Shown here: piece by piece, positions 54,443-63,470 of the stretch | How the letters are laid out: every line of letters begins with the position of its first letter | Position numbering within the stretch: the stretch's first letter is position 1 | NCBI RefSeq assembly: GCF_022346545.1 | Contig: NZ_JAKRNU010000007.1 | Coordinates: 62,001-126,000 of the forward strand | DNA length: 64,000 nt | From: Sporosarcina sp. ACRSM | Lineage (GTDB): Bacteria > Bacillota > Bacilli > Bacillales_A > Planococcaceae | Direction: 5' to 3' | Position numbers and translations under genes: made by a program | Notes under the pieces: generated by a model | What the model was told of the DNA's origin: nothing | The model's database searches: none | Seen by the model: only the letters and a program-made list of their open reading frames with translations

Positions 54443-54454
54443 CCTCTGTATTTC

Positions 54455-55186
54455 CTACTGGTTGTCAATTGCTTCATGAAAATATTTTTTCAAGATATTT
54501 TCTACATTTTCAATATGGGACATCATCGCTTTTCGAGCTTTTTCCTCGTCCTTCTCTACGATTGCTTGATAGATTTTCAGATGTTCTTGGTATAGTTTCT
54601 CGATCGTTGTCTGTTTTGAAAAGAACCATATACGTCTTGTTTCTTTCATTGTTTCAACCATGAGTTCTGATACTTGATCTAGCAAAGTAGATAATATTGG
54701 ATTACGAGATGCGGCAGATAGCGCTAAGTGAAACTTCAAGTCCGCCTTCTCACCAAGTTCTTCGTCACTCGTCCCCGCTTGCTTCATTTCTTCTAAAGCT
54801 TCAGCCATAATCGCCAAGTCTTCTGTATTTCGGTTGTTTGCTGCTGATGCAGCAGTCCCTGTTTCAATAATCTTTCTAACTTCTAAAAGATGGGAAATAT
54901 CTTGTTTGTTCATGAGGATGGCAGTTGATAAGGGGAAAATTAGTTGCTCCGCTTCAAACTGCTTCACAAAGGTCCCTTCCCCTTGTTTCATTTCAACCAA
55001 ACCCATTGCCTTTAAAGCGGACAAGGCCTCTCTTGTAGCTGATCTACTCACCTGAAAATTTTCGGCTAGCTGTTGCACAGATTCGAGCTTATCTCCTGGC
55101 TTTAATTGGCCGGTCCGAATCATTTCATGTAAAGCCTCAGCTACTTCCTCGTATATTTTTTTGGGTTTTATTTGTTTATATTGCAA
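54455..55186 (-). CDS. lutR: GntR/FadR-family regulator LutR
   Basis: About 243 aa: winged-helix domain (IYEEVAEALHEMIRTGQLKPGDKLESVQQLAENFQVSRSATREALSALKAMGLVEMKQGEGTFVKQF) and an all-helical FCD ligand-binding domain with candidate metal ligands in DLKFHLALSAASRN and the later QEHLKIYQAIVEKDEEKARKAMMSHI (Asp, His, His, His pattern). B. subtilis LutR represses lutABC in the absence of lactate. The start is taken as TTG at 55186, seven bases after GAGGTGG. It sits between lutABC and the MHS permease, all on the minus strand. Confidence 0.92.
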   Translation of the reverse strand: MQYKQIKPKKIYEEVAEALHEMIRTGQLKPGDKLESVQQLAENFQVSRSATREALSALKAMGLVEMKQGEGTFVKQFEAEQLIFPLSTAILMNKQDISHLLEVRKIIETGTAASAANNRNTEDLAIMAEALEEMKQAGTSDEELGEKADLKFHLALSAASRNPILSTLLDQVSELMVETMKETRRIWFFSKQTTIEKLYQEHLKIYQAIVEKDEEKARKAMMSHIENVENILKKYFHEAIDNQ

Positions 55187-55215
55187 CCCCTTCCACCTCA
55201 CTGTCCCCTTTAAAT

Positions 55216-55230
55216 AGTTACATTGTAACT
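55216..55230. promoter_or_regulatory. Palindrome just downstream of the lutR -10
   Basis: AGTTACATTGTAACT has 6-bp arms. TATAAT on the minus strand lies a few bases upstream (55233-55238). The palindrome differs from TCATCWGATGA, so another regulator or autoregulation by a different site is possible. Confidence 0.4.
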
Positions 55231-55373
55231 ATATTATACATCATAATTTATGAATCATACTCAAAAAACTCAAATCCCCTCGCTCTCTCCATTTTTTCAA
55301 TCAAATTTGATAGCCTTACTTGCAATTGCACATTCACTCTTTATGTATTTCCTTCCTTTCGTTCAATCGATAG

Positions 55374-55409
55374 GTTTAATCGGCAAGGTTTTCCCTACGC
55401 CGATTAAAC
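55374..55409 (-). terminator. Hairpin after the MHS permease gene
   Basis: GTTTAATCGGC and GCCGATTAAAC form a perfect 11-bp stem 33 bases beyond the stop. No T-run follows, so termination strength is doubtful. Nothing else is recognised in 55239-55441. Confidence 0.5.
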
Positions 55410-55441
55410 GTAATAAGTAGAAAAGTATCTTTCCAACAAAC

Positions 55442-56740
55442 TTAACTGCTAACTTCAAGTTTCGAATCTATACGTTCCTTTGTTTGACTGTTGCCCTTTA
55501 CAGAAGCAATGGCAATTAGACTGATCACTGCAGCCAAAATCATATAGAGGGCAACCGGAACGTAAGAACTGTTAAAAGTAGCCAATAAGGCTGTTGCCAC
55601 AAGCGGCGCCGTTCCTCCTGCAACTGCTGCACCAAGCTGATAACCTAATGAAATACCGGTGTTACGGATTTTTGCTGGGAAAAATTCCGACATCATCGTT
55701 CCCTGTACAGCATTGAGAGATCCCCAAATGACTCCAAGGCCAATAACTGTTGCTAAAGTTAGTAAAAATGCCGAACTTTGTTGCAACATCCAGAAATATG
55801 GAAATGCGTATAATACAGTCGCCACAATACCAAATAAGTAAATCTTCTTTCTACCAATTCGATCTGATAGATGCCCAATAATCGGAATTAGAATCGTAGC
55901 AACTACTGAGCCAATGACAACAGCATTCAAAGCTTCAGTTCGATTAAATGACAAATGGGATGTCGCGTAGGAGACAATAAAAGTTCCGTATATATAAAAT
56001 GGTGCCGTTTCAACCACTTTCGCCCCCATTGCAATTAACACTGCTCTCCAATGGAAACGTAAAGTATCTGCAATCGGAAGCTTTGAGATTTCGCCTGCTG
56101 CTTGAGCTTTTTTAAAGTCAGGTGTTTCATCAATCCCTTTCCGAATCCATAAGCCCACTAAAACAAGTAAGGCACTTAATAAGAACGGTACTCGCCATCC
56201 CCATGACATAAACTGAGCTTCTGGTAAACGGGTCATCACGGACATAGCCAGCGATCCTAAAATTAAACCAATGGAAATCCCCATTTGCGGCACACTTCCA
56301 AATAACCCTTTTTTATTTTTCGGTGCATATTCAACCGCTAACAATAAAGCACCGCCCCATTCACCACCAAGTGCTAATCCTTGTAAAAAACGTAAGCAAG
56401 TTAGAAAAATTGGCGCCCAAATTCCGATCACTTGGTAAGTAGGCAACAAACCCATAGCGAAAGTGGACAAGCCCATTATACTTAGCGTCATGACTAACGT
56501 CTTTTTTCTACCTAAACGGTCCCCAATATGACTAAAAACAACCCCACCGAAAGGTCGTAAGAAAAAGGCAATGGAAAAGGAAGTATAAGCGAGAATTAAT
56601 CCCATTACTGGATCCTCACTTACGAAGAATAACTGATTAAAAACTAAAGCAGCAACCGTCCCATATAAAAAGTAATCAAACCACTCAATCGCGCTGCCTA
56701 TTAAACTAGCGGATAATACCCTTACATTCAACTTTGACAT
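55442..56740 (-). CDS. MFS transporter, metabolite:H+ symporter (MHS) family
   Basis: About 432 aa with 12 helices. Seen: ASLIGSAIEWFDYFLYGTVAALVF, FFLRPFGGVVFSHIGDRLGRKKTL, and GLALGGEWGGALLLAVEYAP, the signatures of the MHS group (KgtP/ShiA/ProP). Relatives move shikimate, 2-oxoglutarate, citrate or proline-betaine. Here a LutR-type palindrome and a cre-like site lie in the leader, so L-lactate or another short hydroxy acid is the probable cargo (inference). The start at 56740 follows AAGGGGG. Confidence 0.9.
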   Translation of the reverse strand: MSKLNVRVLSASLIGSAIEWFDYFLYGTVAALVFNQLFFVSEDPVMGLILAYTSFSIAFFLRPFGGVVFSHIGDRLGRKKTLVMTLSIMGLSTFAMGLLPTYQVIGIWAPIFLTCLRFLQGLALGGEWGGALLLAVEYAPKNKKGLFGSVPQMGISIGLILGSLAMSVMTRLPEAQFMSWGWRVPFLLSALLVLVGLWIRKGIDETPDFKKAQAAGEISKLPIADTLRFHWRAVLIAMGAKVVETAPFYIYGTFIVSYATSHLSFNRTEALNAVVIGSVVATILIPIIGHLSDRIGRKKIYLFGIVATVLYAFPYFWMLQQSSAFLLTLATVIGLGVIWGSLNAVQGTMMSEFFPAKIRNTGISLGYQLGAAVAGGTAPLVATALLATFNSSYVPVALYMILAAVISLIAIASVKGNSQTKERIDSKLEVSS

Positions 56741-56775
56741 CGTGTTTCCCCCTTGAATAATGAATTCTCCCACAT

Positions 56776-56790
56776 TTAAACCGCTTACAA
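56776..56790. promoter_or_regulatory. cre-like site before the MHS permease gene
   Basis: The minus strand reads TTGTAAGCGGTTTAA, matching WTGNAARCGNWWWCA at all but one constrained position. It is 36 bases upstream of the start codon. Confidence 0.55.
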
Positions 56791-56815
56791 TTGTGTAATA
56801 GTACGTCTAGCACCA

Positions 56816-56830
56816 AGTCATCAGATGACT
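56816..56830. promoter_or_regulatory. Candidate LutR operator before the MHS permease gene
   Basis: AGTCATCAGATGACT is a perfect 15-base palindrome containing TCATCAGATGA, the same core (TCATCWGATGA) as in front of lutA. Confidence 0.65.
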
Positions 56831-56931
56831 CGATAACCTTATGGTCGTATTCTATCACGAGGTTTGAAGCTTGTAAATATCACTATTGCAAAAAATAAGT
56901 TTTTTCCGACATTCTATTTTACTTGACTTTA

Positions 56932-56977
56932 AAAACGTCCAACCCTTGCGAATCAAGTATTCTCGCAAGGGTTGGAC
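56932..56977 (-). terminator. Terminator of the calcium ATPase gene
   Basis: A perfect 15-bp stem (GTCCAACCCTTGCGA with its complement) and an 11-base loop are followed on the minus strand by TTTTTAAAG. Confidence 0.95.
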
Positions 56978-57056
56978 GGAGCTATAGCAAACTCACTTTG
57001 ATATTTACTTATGGTACTGTAAGTTTCTTAATGTGGAATCCAAAATAGAATGACCA

Positions 57057-59663
57057 TCATTTCCTTCTAACAAACAGCACTTTAACCCATTGATTCACCA
57101 AAAACGGCATAAAGGCCAAACTATAAATCCACCATAATTGTTCGATACTCAATGTTGCAACCTTGAACACACCGGCAAGTGCCGGAACAAACAAGACGAG
57201 ATGCAAGGAAAGAATACCTACAAAAAACGCCACCCAGGTGTATTTATTTGTAAACAAGCCAATTGCGAAAATGGATTCCTTGGATCTGGAGTTGAAACCA
57301 TGTACTAGTCTAGCCAAACATAAAGTTGTGAACGCCATTGTGCTTGCCGTGAGCGTATCTCCTGCCTGCAAACCCATTCGAAAAGCGAAAATTGTAGCGA
57401 TAGCGATCAATAGACCTTCGAGCATCACTTGCGTCGTAAAGGCTTTATTTAATAGTGGAGAGTGAATATTTCTTGGCTTGTCCTTCATTGTTTTTTTATT
57501 ATGCGGTTCTAAACCGATCGCTATAGCTGGCAAACTATCCGTCAACAAGTTGATGAATAATAAATGTACGGGTGCAAAAGGAACGGGTAAACCTAACACT
57601 GTTGCATATAACACTACGAAAATGGCACCTGCATTTCCGGATAATAAAAAGAGAATGGCATTTTTTATATTCGTATAGATACTTCTGCCATTCGAAATCG
57701 CTTTGACAATCGTTGTAAAATTATCATCCGTCAAGATCATGGAAGATGCATCTTTCGCGACTTCGGTACCGGTTCTCCCCATCGCCACGCCGATATCGGC
57801 TTGTCTCAAGGCAGGACCGTCATTGACGCCATCCCCTGTCATCGCGACGACATGTCCTTTCTCCTGCCATGCCTTCACAATACGAATTTTATGCTCTGGC
57901 GTTACGCGGGCAAAGACAGAGACATCTTGCACTTTTTCTTGGAGTTCTTGATCGGTTAAGCGTTCGATTTCATAGCCTTCGATCGCTTCTGATGGATTTT
58001 TTAGAATCCCGATTTGTTGAGCAATGGCCGTAGCAGTTATTTTGTGGTCGCCTGTAATCATGACGGGTTTAATCCCTGCTCTTATACAACTTTCAACGGC
58101 TGCTTGCGACTCACTTCTCGGAGGATCCATCATCGCTACTAACCCGACAAAGGTAAAATCCTTTTCGTCGTTTACATCAATGGTTCGATTTCGCTGTACC
58201 TCTTTGTAAGCAATTGCCAGCACTCGAAGTCCACTCATTGAAAACTGACGGTTCACTTCTTCGATTTTTTGTCGTTGTGCTGATGTCATCACTCGAAGAC
58301 CGTTCGCCGTTTCGATCTTCACTAATTTAGGAAGAAGAACATCCAATGCACCCTTTGTAATCATGACTGTTTGCTGATTAAACCGATGTACCGTACTCAT
58401 CAGCTTCCGCCCTGAATCAAAAGGCAGTTCTGCCACCCGTGGATACTGCTCTCTGACAGTCAATTCGTTGAAATCGTATTGTCTTCCTAATTTCACCAAT
58501 GCCATTTCAGTCGGGTCACCGATTTCTTGCTGCTCTTTTTCAAATGCGTCATTGCATAGCAGTGCTTGTACAATCAATTTGTTTTCGATGGTATTCGTAG
58601 TTTGTAGTTCATTATACGGAATGACTTTTTGATCCACATAGACGTTTAGGACCGTCATTTTATTTTCCGTTAACGTGCCTGTCTTATCTGAACAAATGAC
58701 CGATACACTTCCGAGGCTTTCAACCGCATAGAGCTTGCGGATAATGGCGTTTTCCTTCGCCATTTTTCGTGTTCCAAACGCTAACACGATGGTAACGATG
58801 GAGCTCAGTGCCTCTGGAATGGCCGCAACTGCAAGCGATACGGCAAACATGAACGATTCCACCAATTCGCGTCCCCGCACAAGGTCAATCGCAAAAATGG
58901 CCACACAAATCATTGTAATTCCTAACGCCAATTTTTCGCCGAAATGGTCTAAGCTGACTTGTAAAGGGGTTTTCTTCTCTTTTGCACTATCCAATAAGTT
59001 TGCGATTTTACCAATTTCCGTTTCCATTCCGATTGCCGTCACAACAGCTAGTCCACGTCCATTGGTGACAAAGCTGCCCGTGAACACCATATTTTTTTGA
59101 TCGCCAAGAGGGACATCCTCGTCATCGATTGGCACGGTGCTCTTCTCTACAGCCAATGATTCACCTGTCAGCGAACTTTCATTGATCTGCAAATTATGGC
59201 TTTCGATTAATCGTCCATCCGCACTGATAAAATCCCCAGCTTCCAAATATAGAAGATCGCCAACGACGATATCTGCAGATGCAACCTCTACGATTTGATT
59301 GTTCCGCACCACTTTTGCAACAGGGGAAGTCAACTCTTTCAAATTACTCAATGACTGTTCTGCCTTCACATGCTGGACAGTACCCAAAACAGCATTCAAG
59401 ATGACAACAATCAGGATGACAATCGTACTGCCCACTTCGCCCAATAAAAATGAAATGAACGCCGCAACGAGTAAAATAATGACCAACAGATCTTTAAACT
59501 GCCCAAAGAACACGGCAAATGCGCTTGTCCTTTTCCCTTCCAACAATTCATTCGTACCATATACTTCTTGTCTCATTTGGACGTCATAATCGCTCAGCCC
59601 TTCACGGGACACGTCCAGCTTCTCCATCACTTCGAAAGATGATTTACGATGATATTCTGACAT
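57057..59663 (-). CDS. P-type Ca2+-transporting ATPase (type II)
   Basis: 868 aa. N-terminal cation-ATPase domain, TGES (166-169), ion-site helix 4 AAIPEALSS with E284, phosphorylation site D326 in CSDKTGTLT, hinge TGDGVNDGPALRQADIGVAMG, and helix 6 FINLLTDSLPAIAIGLEP carrying the Asn and Asp of site II. In helix 5 the segment SGNAGAIF has Ala where SERCA has the site-I Glu, so a single Ca2+ site, as in plasma-membrane pumps, is expected. It is similar in layout to B. subtilis YloB. It expels Ca2+ (or Mn2+) from the cytoplasm. AAAGGA precedes the ATG; it is monocistronic. Confidence 0.93.
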   Translation of the reverse strand: MSEYHRKSSFEVMEKLDVSREGLSDYDVQMRQEVYGTNELLEGKRTSAFAVFFGQFKDLLVIILLVAAFISFLLGEVGSTIVILIVVILNAVLGTVQHVKAEQSLSNLKELTSPVAKVVRNNQIVEVASADIVVGDLLYLEAGDFISADGRLIESHNLQINESSLTGESLAVEKSTVPIDDEDVPLGDQKNMVFTGSFVTNGRGLAVVTAIGMETEIGKIANLLDSAKEKKTPLQVSLDHFGEKLALGITMICVAIFAIDLVRGRELVESFMFAVSLAVAAIPEALSSIVTIVLAFGTRKMAKENAIIRKLYAVESLGSVSVICSDKTGTLTENKMTVLNVYVDQKVIPYNELQTTNTIENKLIVQALLCNDAFEKEQQEIGDPTEMALVKLGRQYDFNELTVREQYPRVAELPFDSGRKLMSTVHRFNQQTVMITKGALDVLLPKLVKIETANGLRVMTSAQRQKIEEVNRQFSMSGLRVLAIAYKEVQRNRTIDVNDEKDFTFVGLVAMMDPPRSESQAAVESCIRAGIKPVMITGDHKITATAIAQQIGILKNPSEAIEGYEIERLTDQELQEKVQDVSVFARVTPEHKIRIVKAWQEKGHVVAMTGDGVNDGPALRQADIGVAMGRTGTEVAKDASSMILTDDNFTTIVKAISNGRSIYTNIKNAILFLLSGNAGAIFVVLYATVLGLPVPFAPVHLLFINLLTDSLPAIAIGLEPHNKKTMKDKPRNIHSPLLNKAFTTQVMLEGLLIAIATIFAFRMGLQAGDTLTASTMAFTTLCLARLVHGFNSRSKESIFAIGLFTNKYTWVAFFVGILSLHLVLFVPALAGVFKVATLSIEQLWWIYSLAFMPFLVNQWVKVLFVRRK

Positions 59664-59972
59664 ATGGCTTGTCCTTTCTCATGCTAATAGTCAATTGGGT
59701 GAACTCGTTTTCCCACTCCACCTCCGTCATACTTACATCATCGTATTCCCCGAACGCTTGGAGTATGCTAAAAAAGAGGCGAGGAGTTTGTTGGACATGC
59801 CACACGATTGGTTGGCATACCGCGCATTCCTGAATAATTCAAGAGCATATACCTCTAAAAGTTGTTATAATGATAAATGAATTATAAAAATCGTCATTAG
59901 TGTAAACATAAAGATTACTTTACACATTTCCACAAAAAATCGTTGACTATTCAAGGGAAGGAAGAAGAATGT
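59664..59972. other. Divergent promoter region between Ca-ATPase and aminotransferase genes
   Basis: No ORF with coding character. GTGTAAA (59900-59906) and TTTACAC (59919-59925) form an inverted pair 12 bases apart, about 50 bases before the aminotransferase start, possibly a regulator site. The region is AT-rich around 59865-59930. Confidence 0.4.
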
Positions 59973-61148
59973 ATGGCTAGTATTTCTGAAGTTATGGCAA
60001 AAGGTTTACAAGGCGGATCTTGGGTTCGAAAGTTATTTGATGAAGGGGCAAGATTAAAAAAAGAGTTCGGCGAGGATCAAGTTTTTGATTTTTCACTTGG
60101 TAATCCATTTAATAAACCACCCGAAGCATTTACAAAAGCCTTACTCGAAGAGGTAGGACAAGTCAATCACGGCTATATACCAAATCAGGGAATTCCTGAA
60201 ACAAGAATGAAGGTAGCAGAATTCTTATCCACTCGGTTCAACACTGAAATTTCGTTTGAGCATGTTGTCATGACTGTCGGTGCAGGGGGAGCCTTGAATT
60301 CTGCATTAAAAAGTATTTTAAACAGTGGTGAAGAAGTGATTGTACTGTCACCTTATTTTGCCGAGTATGATGCGTATATTGAAAACTTTGGCGGCAAGGT
60401 CGTTCGTTGTATGCTAAATGACCAGTTTGAAATTGATATCGAAGCGGTTAGACAATCCATCACCCCGCTCACAAAAGGGATTATTATTAATACACCTCAT
60501 AACCCGACAGGCACAATACTGAGTCAAGAAAACCTTAACGAACTTGGAGCATTATTAAAAGAGGCGGAAGAAAAAAGCGGAGAACCGATTTATATGCTTT
60601 TTGATGAACCTTACGCCCAATTGATATTTGAAGGGGAACAAGTCAATCCATTTCTTTCACATAATAAAGTCATTTTGGCTAGTTCTTTCAGTAAAGACCT
60701 CGGGATCGCTGGGGAGAGACTCGGTTATCTCGCATTAAACAAAAACACACCAGATGCTGACTTGTTAATAAGTGCGTTCGTTTATGCTCATCGCACACTC
60801 GGCTTTGTCAATGCACCTGCTTTGATGCAACGTGCAATTGCCAAAATGCCTGATTTAACAGTGGACGCAAGTCCTTACAAAGTGCGAAGAGACAAGATTG
60901 TCGAAATCCTATCCGATGCGGGATTTGAATTTGCTACTCCAAAAGGTGGTTTCTTTGTATTTCCACAGGCACCGATTGCAGATGATGTGGAGTTTTGCCG
61001 TCATGCTGCCGAGAAATATAAATTACTAATCGTACCTGGTACCGGATTTGGATTAAGCGGTCATTTCAGACTATGCTACAGTGTACCATTGGAGACCATC
61101 GAGAATTCACGTGAAGCCTTTATTTCTTTATATAATGATTTCAAATAA
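59973..61148 (+). CDS. PLP-dependent aminotransferase, class I/II
   Basis: 391 aa, fold type I. Seen: [13 protein letters not shown] small-domain start ([14 protein letters not shown]), [17 protein letters not shown]177 in NTPHNPTG, D211 in LFDEPYAQ, and the Schiff-base lysine K241 in [18 protein letters not shown], with the C-terminal substrate Arg in GHFRLCYS. It transfers amino groups between an amino acid and a 2-oxoacid; aspartate- or aromatic-like specificity is not resolvable. The start at 59973 follows GGAAGGAAG at good spacing. It is monocistronic, ended by the hairpin at 61183. Confidence 0.9.
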   Translation: MASISEVMAKGLQGGSWVRKLFDEGARLKKEFGEDQVFDFSLGNPFNKPPEAFTKALLEEVGQVNHGYIPNQGIPETRMKVAEFLSTRFNTEISFEHVVMTVGAGGALNSALKSILNSGEEVIVLSPYFAEYDAYIENFGGKVVRCMLNDQFEIDIEAVRQSITPLTKGIIINTPHNPTGTILSQENLNELGALLKEAEEKSGEPIYMLFDEPYAQLIFEGEQVNPFLSHNKVILASSFSKDLGIAGERLGYLALNKNTPDADLLISAFVYAHRTLGFVNAPALMQRAIAKMPDLTVDASPYKVRRDKIVEILSDAGFEFATPKGGFFVFPQAPIADDVEFCRHAAEKYKLLIVPGTGFGLSGHFRLCYSVPLETIENSREAFISLYNDFK

Positions 61149-61182
61149 ATAGATTTAGGAGGACTCTTCTTCCGATTCTAAT

Positions 61183-61228
61183 AAAAGTTGCCAGCTGCTA
61201 AAACTATTTTAGAGCTGGCAACTTTTTT
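61183..61228. terminator. Bidirectional terminator; copy of the Rpn 3' hairpin
   Basis: AAAAGTTGCCAGCT-CTAAAA pairs with TTTTAG-AGCTGGCAACTTTT. The hairpin and the neighbouring bases up to about 61273 closely repeat 63448-63515 at the end of the right-edge Rpn gene. Confidence 0.9.
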
Positions 61229-61460
61229 ATCTATTCTTTTTTCTTAACTTCTCAATCACCTCTTTATCCAAAATTGGAGGGATTTCATTTTTTTTTCTAA
61301 GTTGAGATACACCATAGATAATTGCAAAAAGTACGAAGCCAATTAGAATGAGTATATTCGTCAGTGGATCAGTAATGCGCGGTATTGAATCCTGAAATAC
61401 TTTTAAAAGAATTAATAATCCAATACCGATAATCATTCCAGCGACTGCTGCTTTTGACAT
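61227..61460 (-). CDS. Small two-helix membrane protein with an Rpn-derived C-terminal tail
   Basis: A 77-aa protein: helix 1 AVAGMIIGIGLLILLKVF, a short loop QDSIPRITDP, helix 2 LTNILILIGFVLFAIIYGVS, then the charged tail LRKKNEIPPILDKEVIEKLRKKNR. The last 15 residues (LDKEVIEKLRKKNR preceded by I) repeat the end of the Rpn protein at the right edge (LDKETIEKLRKKNR), and the DNA identity continues through stop codon and terminator. AAGGGGAG precedes the ATG at 61460. It is the last gene of the GntR-ABC operon, 13 bases after the permease gene. Function unknown. Confidence 0.75.
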   Translation of the reverse strand: MSKAAVAGMIIGIGLLILLKVFQDSIPRITDPLTNILILIGFVLFAIIYGVSQLRKKNEIPPILDKEVIEKLRKKNR

Positions 61461-61473
61461 TAATTTTCTCCCC

Positions 61474-62082
61474 TTAAAAAACTTTTCTCTCATAAATACG
61501 AATTGACAACAGCCATGAACATGCATAGAGCGTCAAAACTGCCAAGGCAATGAACAAATAGAGCTGAGCAGTTTGTACAGTTAATAACACTTGCACAAAC
61601 TCCCTCATTATATCGTTCAAATTCGGGATAAAGAAATTAACGACAACGAGATAAATAGCAAAGAAAACAACCGAAGCTATAAACATATATTGGCTTTTAA
61701 ATTTATACGAGAAGGGGAAAAACAATGAAATGGCCACCATTACAAGGCTAACCATAAACAAAATATCTTTCCATGCTGTTATTTCTTGATGGATCAATAA
61801 ATTACCTATAAAAATGATACAAACAACTATACTCATGAAAATAAAAGCACCGATGTATTTCGAACTGACAATCTCTTTCCGTGTATAAGGCAAAGAATTC
61901 AGTAGCATATGGATTGAAGTCTTTTCGTCGTTCGCAAAAGCATTCATGATGATGACTACGCTAAAGACAATCCCTACCCAAATCGATGAAGTATTTAACA
62001 GCAAATAAACAAGCAAAGCAGGCAACAAAATCAGTAACGTCGATTTTTGTAAGACGATATCTTTACGGATTAAATTAAACAT
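61474..62082 (-). CDS. ABC-2 type transporter permease
   Basis: About 202 aa with six helices, starting MFNLIRKDIVLQKSTLLILLPALL. The NDEKTSIHMLLNSLPYTRKEIVSSKYIGAFIF segment after helix 2 is typical of the ABC2_membrane_5 permeases found with YtrA-type GntR regulators and BcrA/YtrB-like ATPases. It likely exports a lipid, antibiotic or peptide, or senses envelope stress. The ATG overlaps the ATPase gene by 8 bases, with AAAGGAG upstream. Confidence 0.87.
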   Translation of the reverse strand: MFNLIRKDIVLQKSTLLILLPALLVYLLLNTSSIWVGIVFSVVIIMNAFANDEKTSIHMLLNSLPYTRKEIVSSKYIGAFIFMSIVVCIIFIGNLLIHQEITAWKDILFMVSLVMVAISLFFPFSYKFKSQYMFIASVVFFAIYLVVVNFFIPNLNDIMREFVQVLLTVQTAQLYLFIALAVLTLYACSWLLSIRIYERKVF

Positions 62083-62944
62083 ATTGCTCCGCTCCTTTCT
62101 TCGTATGGAACATAATATCTTCAAGCGTTGGTTTCTCCATCAAAACCATATCTCCAAAAATCGCTTCGATACGTGCCTTCTGATCCGTCAATGCCACAAA
62201 ACCATGAGCGGATTTTCGAATCGCTATGAATTCCCGTTCTGTATCCGCATCTAACAGCTCCATTCCGCCTTTCACAACGGCATAATCTTCTTCGATTCGG
62301 TAAAATTCCTTTGTAAAAATATGCTCGCCATTATGAATAAACGTAATATAATCTGCAATGCGTTCTAAATCTGTTGTAATATGCGTAGAAAAGAAAATGG
62401 TTTTCTCTCCATCTTGCATGAGATCATGCAGGATATCTAATAACTCCCTCCGAAAAATCGGATCCAATCCGGATGTCGGTTCATCCATAATGATTAATTC
62501 CGCGTGATGCGACAGAGCGATAGTTAACGAAGCTTTCATCATCATTCCTTTTGAAAAGGTTTTAATCTTTTTCGTTAGCGGCAATTCAAATGTTTGCACA
62601 TAATAATTGAAGAGGTTGTCATCCCAATTGCAATAGGACGGTTTTATAATTCTTTTCATTTCTACCAATGTTACATTTTCATAAAAAATATTTTCATCAA
62701 AGACAAAACCGATACGCTGTTTGATTTCTTTTTCATGATCTTTATAATTCAAACCGAATAGCGAAACCGTTCCGCTATCTGGTTGCAATAAATTCATAAT
62801 CAGTTTAATCGTCGTAGACTTCCCAACACCATTTCCACCGATAAACCCCGTTACGAAGCCTTTTTTAACGGTCATCGAAAAATCCTTTAGTTGAAAACCA
62901 TCAAATGATTTATGAACATGCTGTAATTCGATCACGTTTTCCAT
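62075..62944 (-). CDS. ABC transporter ATP-binding protein
   Basis: About 289 aa. Walker A GFIGGNGVGKSTTIKLIM, signature degenerate (TFSKGMMMKASLTIALSHHAELI, with FSKGM in place of LSGGQ), Walker B LIIMDEPTSGLDPIFR, switch His in FFSTHITTDLERIAD, and a C-terminal extension ending KPTLEDIMFHTKKG. The FSKGM variant is usual in export ATPases of the YtrB/BcrA class. ATG codons at 62947 and 62944 overlap the gntR stop; the second fits GGAGG better. Confidence 0.9.
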   Translation of the reverse strand: MENVIELQHVHKSFDGFQLKDFSMTVKKGFVTGFIGGNGVGKSTTIKLIMNLLQPDSGTVSLFGLNYKDHEKEIKQRIGFVFDENIFYENVTLVEMKRIIKPSYCNWDDNLFNYYVQTFELPLTKKIKTFSKGMMMKASLTIALSHHAELIIMDEPTSGLDPIFRRELLDILHDLMQDGEKTIFFSTHITTDLERIADYITFIHNGEHIFTKEFYRIEEDYAVVKGGMELLDADTEREFIAIRKSAHGFVALTDQKARIEAIFGDMVLMEKPTLEDIMFHTKKGAEQYV

Positions 62945-63321
62945 CATTCACCCTCCGTATATAATAATGTCAGCATTTCCTTTAATTCTGTTAAGCTCAA
63001 GCCCATTTCCTTTCCATTTTGGATGGCCATACTTAACGTTTCTTCAATCGCTTTCATCTTTCTTTCCTTCATCATCTCCAAATTTTGCTCTGCGACGAAC
63101 GAACCTTTTCCTACTATGGAATAGATAAAACCATTTTTCTCAAGTTCCTCATAAGCGCGTTTTGTTGTAATGACACTAATCTCCAAATCCTTCGCAAGCT
63201 GACGCATCGAAGGAAGTGACTGCCCCTCTTGCAATTCACCTGTTAAGATACGCTTTTTGATTTGCGCATAGATTTGCCCATAAATCGGCTCTTTGGAACT
63301 GTTCGAAATGATAATTTGCAT
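62944..63321 (-). CDS. GntR-family regulator, YtrA subfamily
   Basis: A 125-aa regulator: winged helix PIYGQIYAQIKKRILTGELQEGQSLPSMRQLAKDLEISVITTKRAYEELEKNGFIYSIVGKGSFVAEQN, then a short helical dimerisation segment of about 45 residues, characteristic of YtrA proteins, which lack a ligand domain. It heads the ABC operon and probably represses it through the AT-rich palindromic repeats over its promoter. Such operons in B. subtilis answer cell-wall antibiotics. Confidence 0.92.
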   Translation of the reverse strand: MQIIISNSSKEPIYGQIYAQIKKRILTGELQEGQSLPSMRQLAKDLEISVITTKRAYEELEKNGFIYSIVGKGSFVAEQNLEMMKERKMKAIEETLSMAIQNGKEMGLSLTELKEMLTLLYTEGE

Positions 63322-63344
63322 GCAAAAACCTCTTCACTAATTAT

Positions 63345-63393
63345 TGTATATATACTATATACACACTATATACATATTATTCTTCTTTTGCAA
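63345..63393 (-). promoter_or_regulatory. Promoter and palindromic operator of the GntR-ABC operon
   Basis: On the minus strand TTGCAA (63388-63393) and TATAGT (63365-63370) are 17 bases apart. GTATATA and TATATAC elements, including the 10-base palindrome GTATATATAC (63346-63355), cover the -10 and start region (63345-63376). Confidence 0.7.
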
Positions 63394-63412
63394 ACTAAAT
63401 TTTTGTTATACT

Positions 63413-63470
63413 AAAAAAATTGCCAGATGCTAAAACGATTCTGAACCGTTTTAGATCTGGCAACTTTTTT
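63413..63470. terminator. Terminator hairpin of the right-edge Rpn gene
   Basis: TTGCCAGAT-CTAAAAC pairs with GTTTTAG-ATCTGGCAA; A- and T-runs flank it. The same hairpin design is at 61183-61228. Confidence 0.85.
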
